NCBI GenBank assembly: GCA_018971195.1
Contig: JAGXBK010000005.1
Span: 1 to 45,593, forward strand
Direction of reading: 5' to 3'
Source of the DNA: Betaproteobacteria bacterium
GTDB lineage: Bacteria > Pseudomonadota > Gammaproteobacteria > Burkholderiales > Casimicrobiaceae
DNA: 45,593 nt
A program made the position numbers and the translations under genes. The notes below the pieces were generated by a model. The model was not told the origin of the DNA. It saw nothing but the letters and a program-made list of their open reading frames with translations, and made no database searches. Positions 32,494 through 44,031 of this stretch are shown here, piece by piece; within the stretch, counting starts at the first letter, position 1, and every line of letters starts with the position of its first letter.

Positions 32494-33939
32494 ATGGATG
32501 AACGCAGTGCCCGTGATGTCGTGCTGGTCCAGGCGATCGAGACCGCCGACACTGCCCGGACGGTCTGGCGCGATGGCGATCGCATCGCCGTCGGCCAGGC
32601 TGCGGCGCAGGAGGTGGGCGAACGAGCGACCCCCGACGCATATCTGGGCCGCCGCGCGGCGCTCGCCCTGTCGGCGCTCGAGGCGCGCGACCCGCGGCTG
32701 CGCGCGCTGCGCGGGCGCAATCCCGCGGGCGGGACCGGTGTCGCCATCGCCAGCGCGGTCGCGTTCGTCGCCGGTGTCGCGGTCGCCCACATCGGCCCGA
32801 CGCACAGGATCAACCTGCTCGCGCCGCCGGTGCTCGTGCTGCTCGCGTGGAACGTCGCCGTGTACGCACTGCTCGTCGTCGCGCTCGCCTCGTCCTGGCG
32901 TGGCGCGCATCGGTCGCCTCCGCCGGGACTGCGCAGCTCGCTCGCGAAATGGCTCGGCGCCCTCCCGCGCGCGTGGCACCGTGCCGCGAATGCGGGCCCG
33001 CTCGCGGGCGCCGCCACCACCTTCATCGCCAACTGGACGCGACTCGCGGCGCCCCTGTGGCGGCGCCGGGCGACCTGTGTCCTGCACGTCGCGGCGGCGG
33101 CGTTCGCGATCGGGGAGATCGGGGGCCTCTACCTGCGCGGGATCGCGCTCGAATACCGGGCGGCGTGGGAAAGCACGTTCCTCGATGCCGCCGACGTCGC
33201 GCGCGTCCTGCACGTCGTGCTCGCACCCGGCGCGTTGATCACCGGCATCGCCGTTCCCGGCACGGATGCGCTGCGGGCGCTGGGCCCCGCGAGCGCGGGG
33301 GAGAACGCAGCACGCTGGATCCACCTGTACGCCGGCACCATCGTCGCCGTCGTCGTCGTTCCGAGGCTCGTGCTGGCCGCGATCGCGTGGATGCAGGCGC
33401 AGACCCTGTCCCGGCAATTCCCGTTGCAACTCGACGCGCCTTACTTCGGGCGCATGCTGCGCGCGTGGCGCGCAGGGACCGCACAGGTGTTCGCCGTGCC
33501 GTACAGCTACGACGTGCCGGCGCAGGCGGCGGCGGGCCTGAAGGCAGTGCTGTCGCGGGCATTCGAATCGCCGGTCATCCTCGACTGGTCGGCTGTGGTT
33601 CGCTACGGCGACGACGCGCCGCCTTCGCCCCGTGCATCGGCGGCCGCCGTCGTCATCGTGTTCAGCCTTGCCGCGACCCCCGAAGCCGAAAACCATGGCG
33701 CGATCGTCGGCCGGCTCGCGGCGCGCTCACCGGGCATCCCGCTGCTCGCGATTGTCGACACCTCCGAGTTCGAGGCGCGCTTTCGCGAGGTCCCGCAGCG
33801 GGTGGCAGAGCGCGAGGCGGCCTGGCGCCAGGTGCTCGAGGCGCGCGGCGCATCGCCGCTGTTCATCGCGTTGGCGCAGCCGGATCTCGCGGCCGCGGCG
33901 GCATCGTTCAACGCCGCGCTCGAGCGGACGACGCGATGA
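32494..33939 (+). CDS. DUF2868 membrane protein
   Basis: A 481-residue protein of unknown function. After a soluble 75-residue N-terminus come four or more helices, at about 80-102, 107-136, 190-212 and 270-295 (IHLYAGTIVAVVVVPRLVLAAI). The last 150 residues are cytosolic and contain SYDVP, VVRYGDD and SLAATPEAENHG, all typical of DUF2868. Its stop overlaps the start of the DUF3482 GTPase (ATGA), a pairing conserved in my memory across proteobacteria. The two probably act as one membrane complex. The start at ATG 32494 was chosen over the much longer open frame, which runs through the divergent radical SAM gene. Confidence 0.85.
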   Translation: MDERSARDVVLVQAIETADTARTVWRDGDRIAVGQAAAQEVGERATPDAYLGRRAALALSALEARDPRLRALRGRNPAGGTGVAIASAVAFVAGVAVAHIGPTHRINLLAPPVLVLLAWNVAVYALLVVALASSWRGAHRSPPPGLRSSLAKWLGALPRAWHRAANAGPLAGAATTFIANWTRLAAPLWRRRATCVLHVAAAAFAIGEIGGLYLRGIALEYRAAWESTFLDAADVARVLHVVLAPGALITGIAVPGTDALRALGPASAGENAARWIHLYAGTIVAVVVVPRLVLAAIAWMQAQTLSRQFPLQLDAPYFGRMLRAWRAGTAQVFAVPYSYDVPAQAAAGLKAVLSRAFESPVILDWSAVVRYGDDAPPSPRASAAAVVIVFSLAATPEAENHGAIVGRLAARSPGIPLLAIVDTSEFEARFREVPQRVAEREAAWRQVLEARGASPLFIALAQPDLAAAAASFNAALERTTR

Positions 33940-35447
33940 GCGAGCCGGGCCGGGCGGGCGAATGCCCAGCGCCGGGCGCGGTCCTTGCAACGGATGGATC
34001 GCCGCAGCAGATCGCACTGTCGCTGGTCTCGCACACCAATGCGGGCAAGACGACGCTGGCGCGCACGCTGCTCGGTCGCGATGTAGGCGAGGTGCGGGAC
34101 GCCGCGCACGTCACCACCTCGGCCGAGCGCCACGTGATGATCGAGACGGCGCAAGGCGATGCGCTTTCGCTGTGGGACACCCCCGGCTTCGGGGACAGCG
34201 CACGCCTCGGGCGGCGGCTCGCCGCTCTCGACAACCCGATCCTTGAATTCCTCGCTTCCAGCTGGGACCGGTGGCGCGATCGCCCGTTCTGGTCGAGCCA
34301 GCAGGCGGTGAGGAACGTTCGCGAGCGTGCCGACGTCGTCCTCTATCTCGTCAATGCGTCGGAACGTCCGCAGGACGCCGGTTATCTCGCGCCCGAGATG
34401 CAGATCCTCGAATGGATCGGAAAGCCCGTCGTCGTCTTGCTCAACCAGATCGGAGTGCCGCGCGGGCCGGCCGACGACGCCGCCGACATCGCGCGCTGGC
34501 GCAATGCGCTCGGTGCGAGGCCGATCATCCGCGGCGTGCTGGCGCTCGACGCCTTCGCGCGCTGCTGGGTGCAGGAGCGCACGCTGCTGCGCGCTGTCGC
34601 CGCCGCGTTGCCGGCGTCGCGACAGGAGGCTTTCGCGCGCCTCGCGTCGGCGTGGCAGGCGGCGCGCGAGCGGCAGTTCGACCAAGCGATGGCTGCGATC
34701 GCGCTGCCGATCGCCCGCGCGGCCTGCGATCGCGAGGGCCTGCCGGACGCCGGGTTCAGGGGTTCGCTGCGCGAGGTCGGGAAGGCGATGGGCATTCCCG
34801 GTCGCGACGGGGGCACGAAGGAGGCAGCGATGTCCGCGCTTGCGCTGCGCCTCGACGCCGACCTGCGCGCCAGCACCGACCGGCTGATCGCGATCCACCG
34901 GCTCGAAGGCCGGGCGGCCGCCGAGGTGACCGCCCGGCTCGCCGACAGCGTTGTCACCGACGCGCCGGTCGACGAGCGCAAGGCCGCAGTCGTCGGCGGA
35001 TTCGTGTCGGGCGCGCTGACGGGCCTCGCCACGGATCTCGCGGCGGGCGGACTGACGTTCGGCGCCGGACTCCTGGCGGGCGGGGTGGTCGGGGCGCTCG
35101 GCGCAGCCGGACTGGCGCGGGGATTCAACCTGGTGCGCGGCACGACCGAATCGTCGCTGCGCTGGACCGACGAATTCATCGCCGCCCTGGTGCCCGCCGC
35201 GATCCTGCGCTACCTGGCAGTCGCGCATTACGGCCGCGGCCGCGGCGAGTGGACGGCGAGCGAGCACCCCGCGATCTGGCGCAATGCCGTCGAGGCGACG
35301 ATCGCGCGCCGCGCACAGCTATCGACGGCATCGCCATGGACGCAGCGCGCAGGGGGCTGCGATCCCGAGCGCCTGGCGGGGCAGGTCGCCGCGATGCTGC
35401 GCGACATCGCGCGCGAGGTGCTCGACACGCTCTACCCGGCGGCCTGA
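33936..35447 (+). CDS. GTPase/DUF3482 domain protein
   Basis: A 503-residue protein with an N-terminal small GTPase domain. G1 is SHTNAGKTT (32-40), with Ser where the first P-loop Gly usually lies; G3 is DTPG (81-84); G4 is NQIG (170-173) rather than NKxD. These deviations seem normal for the family. The C-terminal half is the DUF3482 domain with a Gly/Ala-rich hydrophobic stretch at about 350-395 (GGFVSGALTGLATDLAAGG) able to insert in the membrane. It overlaps the DUF2868 gene by four bases. No experimental function is known to me. Confidence 0.88.
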   Translation: MSEPGRAGECPAPGAVLATDGSPQQIALSLVSHTNAGKTTLARTLLGRDVGEVRDAAHVTTSAERHVMIETAQGDALSLWDTPGFGDSARLGRRLAALDNPILEFLASSWDRWRDRPFWSSQQAVRNVRERADVVLYLVNASERPQDAGYLAPEMQILEWIGKPVVVLLNQIGVPRGPADDAADIARWRNALGARPIIRGVLALDAFARCWVQERTLLRAVAAALPASRQEAFARLASAWQAARERQFDQAMAAIALPIARAACDREGLPDAGFRGSLREVGKAMGIPGRDGGTKEAAMSALALRLDADLRASTDRLIAIHRLEGRAAAEVTARLADSVVTDAPVDERKAAVVGGFVSGALTGLATDLAAGGLTFGAGLLAGGVVGALGAAGLARGFNLVRGTTESSLRWTDEFIAALVPAAILRYLAVAHYGRGRGEWTASEHPAIWRNAVEATIARRAQLSTASPWTQRAGGCDPERLAGQVAAMLRDIAREVLDTLYPAA

Positions 35448-35472
35448 CGTCCGTGCCACCGGGCCCGCCGGG

Positions 35473-36039
35473 TCATGGCCCGAACAATGCCTTCGACGCC
35501 GGCGGATAGGTGACGACCAGGCCATCGACCTGCGCGAAGGGCGTGAGCCGGTGCACCGATGTCCGCTGCGCGCCGACGATGTCCTCGACGCGGATTCCGC
35601 GCACCGTCAGCGCATCGGCGATCAACGACCGGTGGCAGCGCCAGGGCACGGCCTCGGCGCACATCAGCGCGCAGCGCTCGCGCGCCGCATCAGCGACCAC
35701 CCGGGCGACCCCGGCCGCGAATGCAGCGGTCTGCATGTAGTCGGCATAGCCGCGAAACGAAGGATTGCGCCAGCCCGTGTTGCGGGAGTCCGCGACCGCG
35801 TGCCGCAGGCCTCCGAGTTCCGGCATGTGGACGTAGCCGATGCCTGCCGCGGCAAGGGCGCCGGGGAGCGATTCGCGATTGAACTGCGGGTTGTGGCGCG
35901 AGCGAGGGACCGTGCGCACGTCGAGGAGCAGGTTGATGCGGTGCCGCGCGAGCAGTGCCATGAACTCCGGCAACGGCCGTGTCGAGTGGCCGATCGTCCA
36001 GACGGTGTCGGGGACGGTGTCCCCCGGAATCGCAGGCAT
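35473..36039 (-). CDS. DUF488 domain-containing protein
   Basis: A 188-residue soluble protein. DUF488 hallmarks are present: TIGHSTRPLPEFMALL near the N-terminus, LLLDVRTVPRSRHNPQFN, and CAEAVPWRCHRSLIAD near 140-155, with the conserved Cys-His segment. Function is unknown. ATG 36039 was chosen because TIGHST falls close behind it; the longer frame reaches into the divergent metY region. It shares a 76-base intergenic region with metY and converges with the DUF3482 gene 25 bases away. Confidence 0.87.
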   Translation of the reverse strand: MPAIPGDTVPDTVWTIGHSTRPLPEFMALLARHRINLLLDVRTVPRSRHNPQFNRESLPGALAAAGIGYVHMPELGGLRHAVADSRNTGWRNPSFRGYADYMQTAAFAAGVARVVADAARERCALMCAEAVPWRCHRSLIADALTVRGIRVEDIVGAQRTSVHRLTPFAQVDGLVVTYPPASKALFGP

Positions 36040-36115
36040 CGTCGCCACAGCATAGCGGAGGCCGCTGGCCGGGTCCTTGCCAGACGCAAGACGGACGGCG
36101 GACAATGCGCGCGCA

Positions 36116-37420
36116 ATGACCAAACCCCGCACACATCAGTTCGACACGCTGTCGCTGCACGCGGGCTCGCGTCCCGATCCGGCGACCGGTGCACGGGCGA
36201 CGCCGATCTACCAGACGGCGTCGTTCGTGTTCCCGGACACCGATCACGCAGCGGCGCTGTTCAACATGGAGCGGGCGGGCTACGTCTATTCGCGGATCTC
36301 CAACCCGACCTGCGCAGTGCTCGAGGAGCGCATCGCCGCGCTCGAAGGCGGCGCGGGCGCGATCGCGACCGCCAGCGGGCAGGCGGCACTGCACCTCGCC
36401 ATCGTCACGCTGCTGTCCGCGGGCTCGCACATCGTGGCATCGCGCTCGCTGTACGGCGGCTCGCACAACTTGCTCGCCTACACGCTGCCGCGCTTCGGCA
36501 TCGACACGACCTTCGTCGATCCGCGCGACATCGACGCCTGGCGCGCGGCCATCCGACCGCAGACCCGGCTGCTGTTCGGCGAGACGCTGGGCAATCCGCG
36601 GCTCGAGGTCCTCGACATCCCGACCGTGGCGTCGCTCGCCCATGACCACGGCCTGCCGCTGCTCGTCGATTCGACGTTCACGACGCCATGGCTGATCCGG
36701 CCTTTCGAGCATGGGGCCGACCTCGTTTTCCATTCGGCGACCAAGTTCCTGTCGGGACATGGCGTGGTAATCGGCGGCCTGCTCGTCGACTCGGGGAGCT
36801 TCGACTGGAACGCCGATGGGACCCGCGAGAAATTCCCTGCGCTGACCGAGCCTTACGCAGGCTTTCACGACATGGTCTTCGCCGAGGAGTCGACGACGGC
36901 TGCGTTCCTGCTGCGCGCCCGTCGCGAGGGCATCCGCGATTTCGGTGCGTGCATGGCGCCGACGACGGCGTTCCAGATCCTGCAGGGGATCGAGACGCTA
37001 CCGGTGCGCATGGCGCGCCACGTCGAGAACGCACGGGTAATCGTCGATTTCCTGCGCGACCACCCGCTGGTTGCCGGCGTCGGCTACCCCGGGCTGCCCG
37101 ATCATCCCGATCATGCCCTCGCGAAGAAGCTGCTGCCTCGCGGCTGCGGCGCGGTGTTCAGCTTCGACCTGCGCGGCACGCGCGAGCAGGGGCGGCGCTT
37201 CATCGAGGCGCTGCGCCTGTTCTCGCACCTCGCGAACGTCGGCGACGCGAAATCGCTGGTGATCCATCCTGCGTCGACGACGCATTTCCGGATGTCGTCC
37301 GAGGACCTGCTGCGAGCGGGGATCACCGAGGGGGCGATCCGGCTGTCGATCGGCCTCGAGGATCCATCCGACCTGATCGAGGACCTGTCGCGGGCGCTGT
37401 ACGCGGCAGGCAAGCCCTGA
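36116..37420 (+). CDS. metY: O-acetylhomoserine sulfhydrylase / Cys-Met metabolism PLP enzyme
   Basis: A 434-residue PLP enzyme of the gamma-family. Landmarks are TLSLHAGSRPDPATGARATPIYQT at the N-terminus, YSRISNPTCAVLEERIAALEGG (58-79), PLP aspartate in LLVDSTF, and the Schiff-base lysine in HSATKFLSGHG (Lys210). Length and the N-terminal pattern favour O-acetylhomoserine sulfhydrylase, which makes homocysteine from O-acetylhomoserine and sulfide, over cystathionine gamma-synthase. O-succinylhomoserine use (MetZ) is the main alternative. The next gene's ATG overlaps its stop by one base, suggesting an operon with the alpha/beta hydrolase. Confidence 0.9.
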   Translation: MTKPRTHQFDTLSLHAGSRPDPATGARATPIYQTASFVFPDTDHAAALFNMERAGYVYSRISNPTCAVLEERIAALEGGAGAIATASGQAALHLAIVTLLSAGSHIVASRSLYGGSHNLLAYTLPRFGIDTTFVDPRDIDAWRAAIRPQTRLLFGETLGNPRLEVLDIPTVASLAHDHGLPLLVDSTFTTPWLIRPFEHGADLVFHSATKFLSGHGVVIGGLLVDSGSFDWNADGTREKFPALTEPYAGFHDMVFAEESTTAAFLLRARREGIRDFGACMAPTTAFQILQGIETLPVRMARHVENARVIVDFLRDHPLVAGVGYPGLPDHPDHALAKKLLPRGCGAVFSFDLRGTREQGRRFIEALRLFSHLANVGDAKSLVIHPASTTHFRMSSEDLLRAGITEGAIRLSIGLEDPSDLIEDLSRALYAAGKP

Positions 37421-38229
37421 TGCGGCTTGCGGTCGCGGGGCGCGGGGTCTACGCCTACACCGGGACCCGGGCACCCGACCCGGCGCTGCCGACGATGCTG
37501 TTCGTGCACGGTGCGGCCGGCGACCACGGCGTCTTCGCGCTGCAGTCGCGCTATTTCGCGTGGCACGGATGGAACGTGCTCGCGGTCGATCTTCCGGGCC
37601 ACGGGCGCTCGGAGGGGCCGGCGCTGGACGCCGTCGCGGCGATTGCCGACTGGATCGCCGCCGTCGTCGCTGCCGCAGGCGCGCGAGCTGCGGTGCTGGT
37701 CGGCCACTCGCTGGGCTCGCTGTCGGTGCTCGAATGCGCGGCGCGCCATCCCGGCGTCGCCGCGAGGATCGCGCTGCTCGGGCCGGCGGCGCCGATGCCC
37801 GTCGCCGAGGACCTGCTCGCCGCCGCCGCGCGCAACGACCATCTCGCGTACGAGCTCATCAACGGCTGGTCCTACGGCCCCTTGAGCCAGCTCGGCGGCA
37901 ACCGCAACCCGGGGCTGTGGATGCCGGGCAACTCGATGCGCCTGATGGAGCGCACGCAGGCCGGCGTGCTGTCGACCGATCTCCTCGCCTGTCATCGCTA
38001 CGACGGTGGCCTCGCGGCGGCGGCTGCGCTCGCGTGCCCGGCACTGGTCATCATGGGCGAACGCGACGTCATGGCCCCGCCGCGCAATGCGCAGGCGCTC
38101 ATCGGCGCCCTGAAGGATGCGCGCAGCGTGACCATTCCCGGCTGCGGCCATTCGCTGATGGTCGAGCAGCCCGACGCGGTGCTGGACGCGCTGCGCCGGT
38201 TCGTGGGCGCCTCGCCTGCCGGGCGCTGA
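37420..38229 (+). CDS. Alpha/beta fold hydrolase
   Basis: A 269-residue hydrolase. The oxyanion strand is FVHGAAGDHGVF, the turn VDLPGHGRSEGP follows, the nucleophile elbow is GHSLGS near residue 92, and the acid and histidine are in MGERDVMAPP and CGHSLMVEQPD. This is a complete Ser-Asp-His triad. Substrate is unknown. The gene begins within the metY stop (TGATG), so translation is probably coupled. A homoserine acetyltransferase role is possible in this context but the sequence lacks the usual MetX features and is shorter. Confidence 0.86.
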   Translation: MRLAVAGRGVYAYTGTRAPDPALPTMLFVHGAAGDHGVFALQSRYFAWHGWNVLAVDLPGHGRSEGPALDAVAAIADWIAAVVAAAGARAAVLVGHSLGSLSVLECAARHPGVAARIALLGPAAPMPVAEDLLAAAARNDHLAYELINGWSYGPLSQLGGNRNPGLWMPGNSMRLMERTQAGVLSTDLLACHRYDGGLAAAAALACPALVIMGERDVMAPPRNAQALIGALKDARSVTIPGCGHSLMVEQPDAVLDALRRFVGASPAGR

Positions 38230-38248
38230 GTCCGGCGGAGGGGAGCGC

Positions 38249-38980
38249 ATGCTCACGCCACGGATCTTCGTCGGCGACGCGCAGCCGATGCCCTGCGCAG
38301 GCGAGGCATTCCCGTTGCCGGCGGCGGCGGCACGCCATGTCGCGCAGGTACTGCGGATGCGACGCGGCGACGCGTTGGCGCTCTTCGCGGGCACCGCGGG
38401 CGAATACACGGCCACGATCACGCGCATCGACCGGCATGGCGTCGTCGTGCAGGTCGAGCGGTTCGTCGAGGTCGAGCGCGAGTCTGCGCGGCCGCTCACG
38501 CTGGTGCAGGCGACGATCGCCGCCGACATGATGGATCTCGTCGTGCGCAAGGCAGTCGAGCTCGGCGTATCCGCGATCGTTCCCGTCCAGGCCGCGCGCA
38601 GCCAGGGGCTCGCGCCCGAGCGGGCGTCGCGGCGCGTGCTTCACTGGCGCCAGATCGCGGTCGCGGCCTGCGAGCAGTGCGGTCGCAATCGCGTGCCGTC
38701 GGTCGCGCCGGTCACCGCATGGCCCGAGTGGCTGGCAGGCGTGGGCGACGCCGAGGCTCCGATCGCCATCCTCGACCACGAGGCCGCGCATTCGCTGGCG
38801 AGCGTCGCTGCTACGTCCGCGCTGCGCACGCTGGTCGTCGGGCCCGAGGGCGGATTCACGCGCGACGAGATGGGGGCGGCGCTCGGGCGCGGAGCGATCC
38901 CGGCCCATCTGGGTCCGCGCGTGCTGCGCGCGGAGACCGCGGCGCTCGCCGCGCTCGCGATCGTCGGCGCGTCGGGCTGA
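38249..38980 (+). CDS. rsmE: 16S rRNA (uracil1498-N3)-methyltransferase
   Basis: A 243-residue SPOUT-fold methyltransferase. The C-terminal knot that binds S-adenosylmethionine is recognisable as TLVVGPEGGFTRDE and HLGPRVLRAETAALAAL. The N-terminal PUA-like part includes HVAQVLRMRRGDAL. ATIAADMMDLVVRKAVELGVSAIVPV is also family-typical. It methylates U1498 in the decoding centre of 16S rRNA. Length fits E. coli RsmE (243). Ribosome-binding site GGAGGGGAG precedes ATG 38249. It converges with the universal stress protein gene 13 bases on. Confidence 0.94.
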   Translation: MLTPRIFVGDAQPMPCAGEAFPLPAAAARHVAQVLRMRRGDALALFAGTAGEYTATITRIDRHGVVVQVERFVEVERESARPLTLVQATIAADMMDLVVRKAVELGVSAIVPVQAARSQGLAPERASRRVLHWRQIAVAACEQCGRNRVPSVAPVTAWPEWLAGVGDAEAPIAILDHEAAHSLASVAATSALRTLVVGPEGGFTRDEMGAALGRGAIPAHLGPRVLRAETAALAALAIVGASG

Positions 38981-38993
38981 CTCGCCCTTGGCG

Positions 38994-39437
38994 TCAACGC
39001 GCCGCGTTGTCGCCCGCGATCAGTATGCTGCAGCGCACGCGCTCGATCAGCAGCGAGTCGATCGACCCGCGCCACCATCGCAACGCGAACTTCTTGCTGC
39101 GCCGGTGCCCGAGTATCAGGAGGTCGATCTTCAGCGAGTCGACCAACCGGGCGATGACGTCGACGGGCTCGCCGTCCTCGAGGTGCGTGCTCACCGAGAA
39201 CCCGCGCTCGGTGAGCCTGGCCGCAGCCTCCTTGAGGTCCGCGTCCATACGGCTGCGATCGACGGCGAGCGCGGGCTCGGGCACGAATTCGCCGGCGAGC
39301 AGGTATGGCGACGGATCGTGCAGGACGCATACCAGGTGGATTTCGCGGCCTGATATCAGCGTCAGGTGGCTGCATTCGTCGACGGCGAGACGGCTCTCGG
39401 GCGAGCCGTCGAATGCAACGAGTATCCTCTGGTACAT
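38994..39437 (-). CDS. Universal stress protein (UspA family)
   Basis: A 147-residue protein with N-terminal ILVAFDGSPESRLAVDE and the C-terminal segment LLILGHRRSKKFALRWWRGSIDSLLIER. The ATP-binding UspA consensus is GxxG, nine residues, then G(S/T); here the second Gly of GxxG is replaced (GHRR), while the later GS is kept, so nucleotide binding is uncertain. A strong GGAGGT ribosome-binding site lies before ATG 39437. Two 13-base direct repeats lie upstream in the 78-base gap after holA on the same strand. Confidence 0.88.
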   Translation of the reverse strand: MYQRILVAFDGSPESRLAVDECSHLTLISGREIHLVCVLHDPSPYLLAGEFVPEPALAVDRSRMDADLKEAAARLTERGFSVSTHLEDGEPVDVIARLVDSLKIDLLILGHRRSKKFALRWWRGSIDSLLIERVRCSILIAGDNAAR

Positions 39438-39473
39438 GGCTACCTCCGGTGACCGCGAATGGACCGCGCGGAG

Positions 39474-39513
39474 ACGATCGCGAGGCCAAACGCTAGGGTA
39501 ACGATCGCGAGGC
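39474..39513. repeat. Paired 13-base direct repeats upstream of the stress-protein gene
   Basis: ACGATCGCGAGGC occurs exactly at 39474-39486 and again at 39501-39513, a 27-base offset, between holA and the universal stress gene. Each copy has a CGATCG palindrome core. They lie 37 and 64 bases before the stress-protein start on its own strand, a position that suits regulator binding. Confidence 0.5.
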
Positions 39514-39515
39514 AT

Positions 39516-40541
39516 TCATGGAAGGCCCGGCTTGCCGCAAAGCGTCAGCGCCGCCGACGCGACCGCGTCCCACGGGTCGCCGCTGCCGATGCCCTTGGCC
39601 AGCGCATCGAGCCCGGCCAGCGAGTGCAACAGCCGCTCCGTCGTTGCGGGTGCGACGCGCCGGGCCGCACGCTCGAGCGCCGCCTGGCGCTTGCCCCAGA
39701 CGCGCACGCCGCGCAGCGCGCTCGCCAGGGCCATCCCCTGCCGCATCGACTCATGCACGGTGGCCAGGGCGTGCAGGTCTTCGGAGAGCTGCCAGATGAC
39801 CAGCGTGACCGGTTCGGCGGCTTCGCGCAACATCGAGACGATGCGCAGCATGCGCGCGGCATCGCCGGCGAGCCACGCTTCGGACAGCTCGAATACATCG
39901 TAGCGGGCGACGTCCGCGACCGCGTCGAGCACGGCGTCATGGTCGAGCGGACCCTCCGGCAGCAGCAGTGCGAGCTTGTCGATTTCCTGGCGCGCCGCGA
40001 GCAGATTGCCTTCGCAGCGCTCGGCCAGGAACGCGAGCGTCTGCCTGCCCGCGCGCTGGCCGTTGCGGGCCAGCCGCGAGGCGATCCACGCCGGAAGGGC
40101 GGCGCGCTCGATCGCCGGCACCGCGACCGTCACGCCGGCGCCGGCGAGCGCGCCAAACCACGCCGACGACTGGGTCGCGCGATCGAGCCGCGGCAGCGTG
40201 ATCAGCGTGATGTTGTCCGGATTGGGATTCTCCGCGTAGCGGGCGAGCACTGCCGCGCCTTCGACCCCCGGCTTGCCGGACGGAATCCGCAGGTCGACGA
40301 GCTTGCGCGAACCGAAAAGACCCAGGTTGGCATTGGCCGCGATGAATGCGTCCCAGCGGAAGTGCTGCTCGACGACGAAGATCTCGCGGTCCTCGCAGCC
40401 GGCGCGCCTCGCGGCGGCGCGGACCGCATCGGCGGCCTCGAGGGCGGTCAGCGGCTCGTCGCCGTGGATCACGTACAGCGGCGCGAGGCGCTTGGCGAGA
40501 TGGGCTTCGAGGGCTTCGGGCCGAACCTGGACGGGGGGCAT
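39516..40541 (-). CDS. holA: DNA polymerase III delta subunit
   Basis: A 341-residue clamp-loader subunit that opens the beta sliding clamp. Family features: LYVIHGDEPLTALEAADAVR near residues 18-38, FGSRKLVDLRIPSGKPG near 75-92, and FLAERCEGNLLAARQEIDKLALL near 168-190, followed by helical domain III. Length matches E. coli HolA (343). It follows lptE on the same strand by 49 bases, giving leuS-lptE-holA, the order conserved in many gamma- and betaproteobacteria. Confidence 0.95.
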   Translation of the reverse strand: MPPVQVRPEALEAHLAKRLAPLYVIHGDEPLTALEAADAVRAAARRAGCEDREIFVVEQHFRWDAFIAANANLGLFGSRKLVDLRIPSGKPGVEGAAVLARYAENPNPDNITLITLPRLDRATQSSAWFGALAGAGVTVAVPAIERAALPAWIASRLARNGQRAGRQTLAFLAERCEGNLLAARQEIDKLALLLPEGPLDHDAVLDAVADVARYDVFELSEAWLAGDAARMLRIVSMLREAAEPVTLVIWQLSEDLHALATVHESMRQGMALASALRGVRVWGKRQAALERAARRVAPATTERLLHSLAGLDALAKGIGSGDPWDAVASAALTLCGKPGLP

Positions 40542-40590
40542 CGGTTCCTGCGTTCGCGGATAACGGTTTCCCGGCGGGACCGTCGCGACG

Positions 40591-41170
40591 CTACGCGGGC
40601 TTCCTCGCCGCCTGCAGCCGGCGTATGAGTTGCTGCACCGCGTCGGACTGCATCTCCTTCAGCAGCCGCTGCTCCTGGGCCTCGCGCGCGAGCACCTCGC
40701 TCTCGCTGTACGAGTAGCTGCGCCGCAGCGTGATTTCACCCGGCGGCAGCCATTGCGCGCCGTCGGGCCCGTGGACGCGGAAGTCGACGCGTTTGGTCAG
40801 TTGGTATTCGAGCACGCCACCCGCTGCCGACAGCGAAAGCACTTCCTTCTCGTCGGCGACGCGCGTGATGTCCAGCACGACCTGCGCGTCCTTCGCCGAC
40901 GGGACGACATGCGCATTTCCCGTCTCGGCGAGAGCACGCTCGAGCTCGGCGGCGAGGGGAGGGGCGCTGGCGCCGTTGACATAGATCGTCGTGAACGAGA
41001 AGTTCGCCTCGCCTCGAAGATGGAATCCGCAGGCAGCGAGCGTGCAGCCCAGGATGACCGTGATCGACAGACGGGCGATCGAGGTCGCCCGCGGGCCGCA
41101 CGCGACGTCCGGGTGCCTGCGCGTCGCGCGGATCGCGGGCTCGCGTCGGCCCGGCGCTGCGCCGGCGGCC

Positions 41171-41184
<14 letters not shown>
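40591..41184 (-). CDS. lptE: LPS assembly lipoprotein LptE
   Basis: A 197-residue outer-membrane lipoprotein that plugs LptD during lipopolysaccharide export. The lipobox is LAAC followed by GFHLRG, the family's invariant CGFHLRG start. The mature domain runs through [19 protein letters not shown] and [20 protein letters not shown] 41184 is the only in-frame ATG close enough; it overlaps the end of leuS by 14 bases and puts about 38 residues ahead of the hydrophobic core, long for a lipoprotein signal. A non-ATG start nearer the hydrophobic segment is possible, but no GTG is in frame. Confidence 0.85.
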
Positions 41185-43828
<2,644 letters not shown>

Positions 43829-43880
43829 CGGGTCGGGCGCTGGTATGCGCGGCGGATCCGCGCGGTTGCGCGAGGTGCCG

Positions 43881-43886
43881 ATTATA
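43881..43886 (-). promoter_or_regulatory. Candidate -10 box of leuS
   Basis: A perfect TATAAT on the minus strand lies 53 bases before the leuS start in a non-coding gap. No convincing -35 is found at 16-18 bases (GGCGAT at 17). No T-box leader features were seen. Confidence 0.4.
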
Positions 43887-44031
43887 CCGGCGCGGGTGCG
43901 AAGATCGCCCACGCGCCCAGGGAAGCGAAGAGGATGGCGGCCCCGATCCCCCGCCGCAGTCGAATGACACAATTCTACGTTTCCAGTGACCTGCGGCCGG
44001 GTCGCCGCTCCATTGGCGTGATGCGCGCAGC

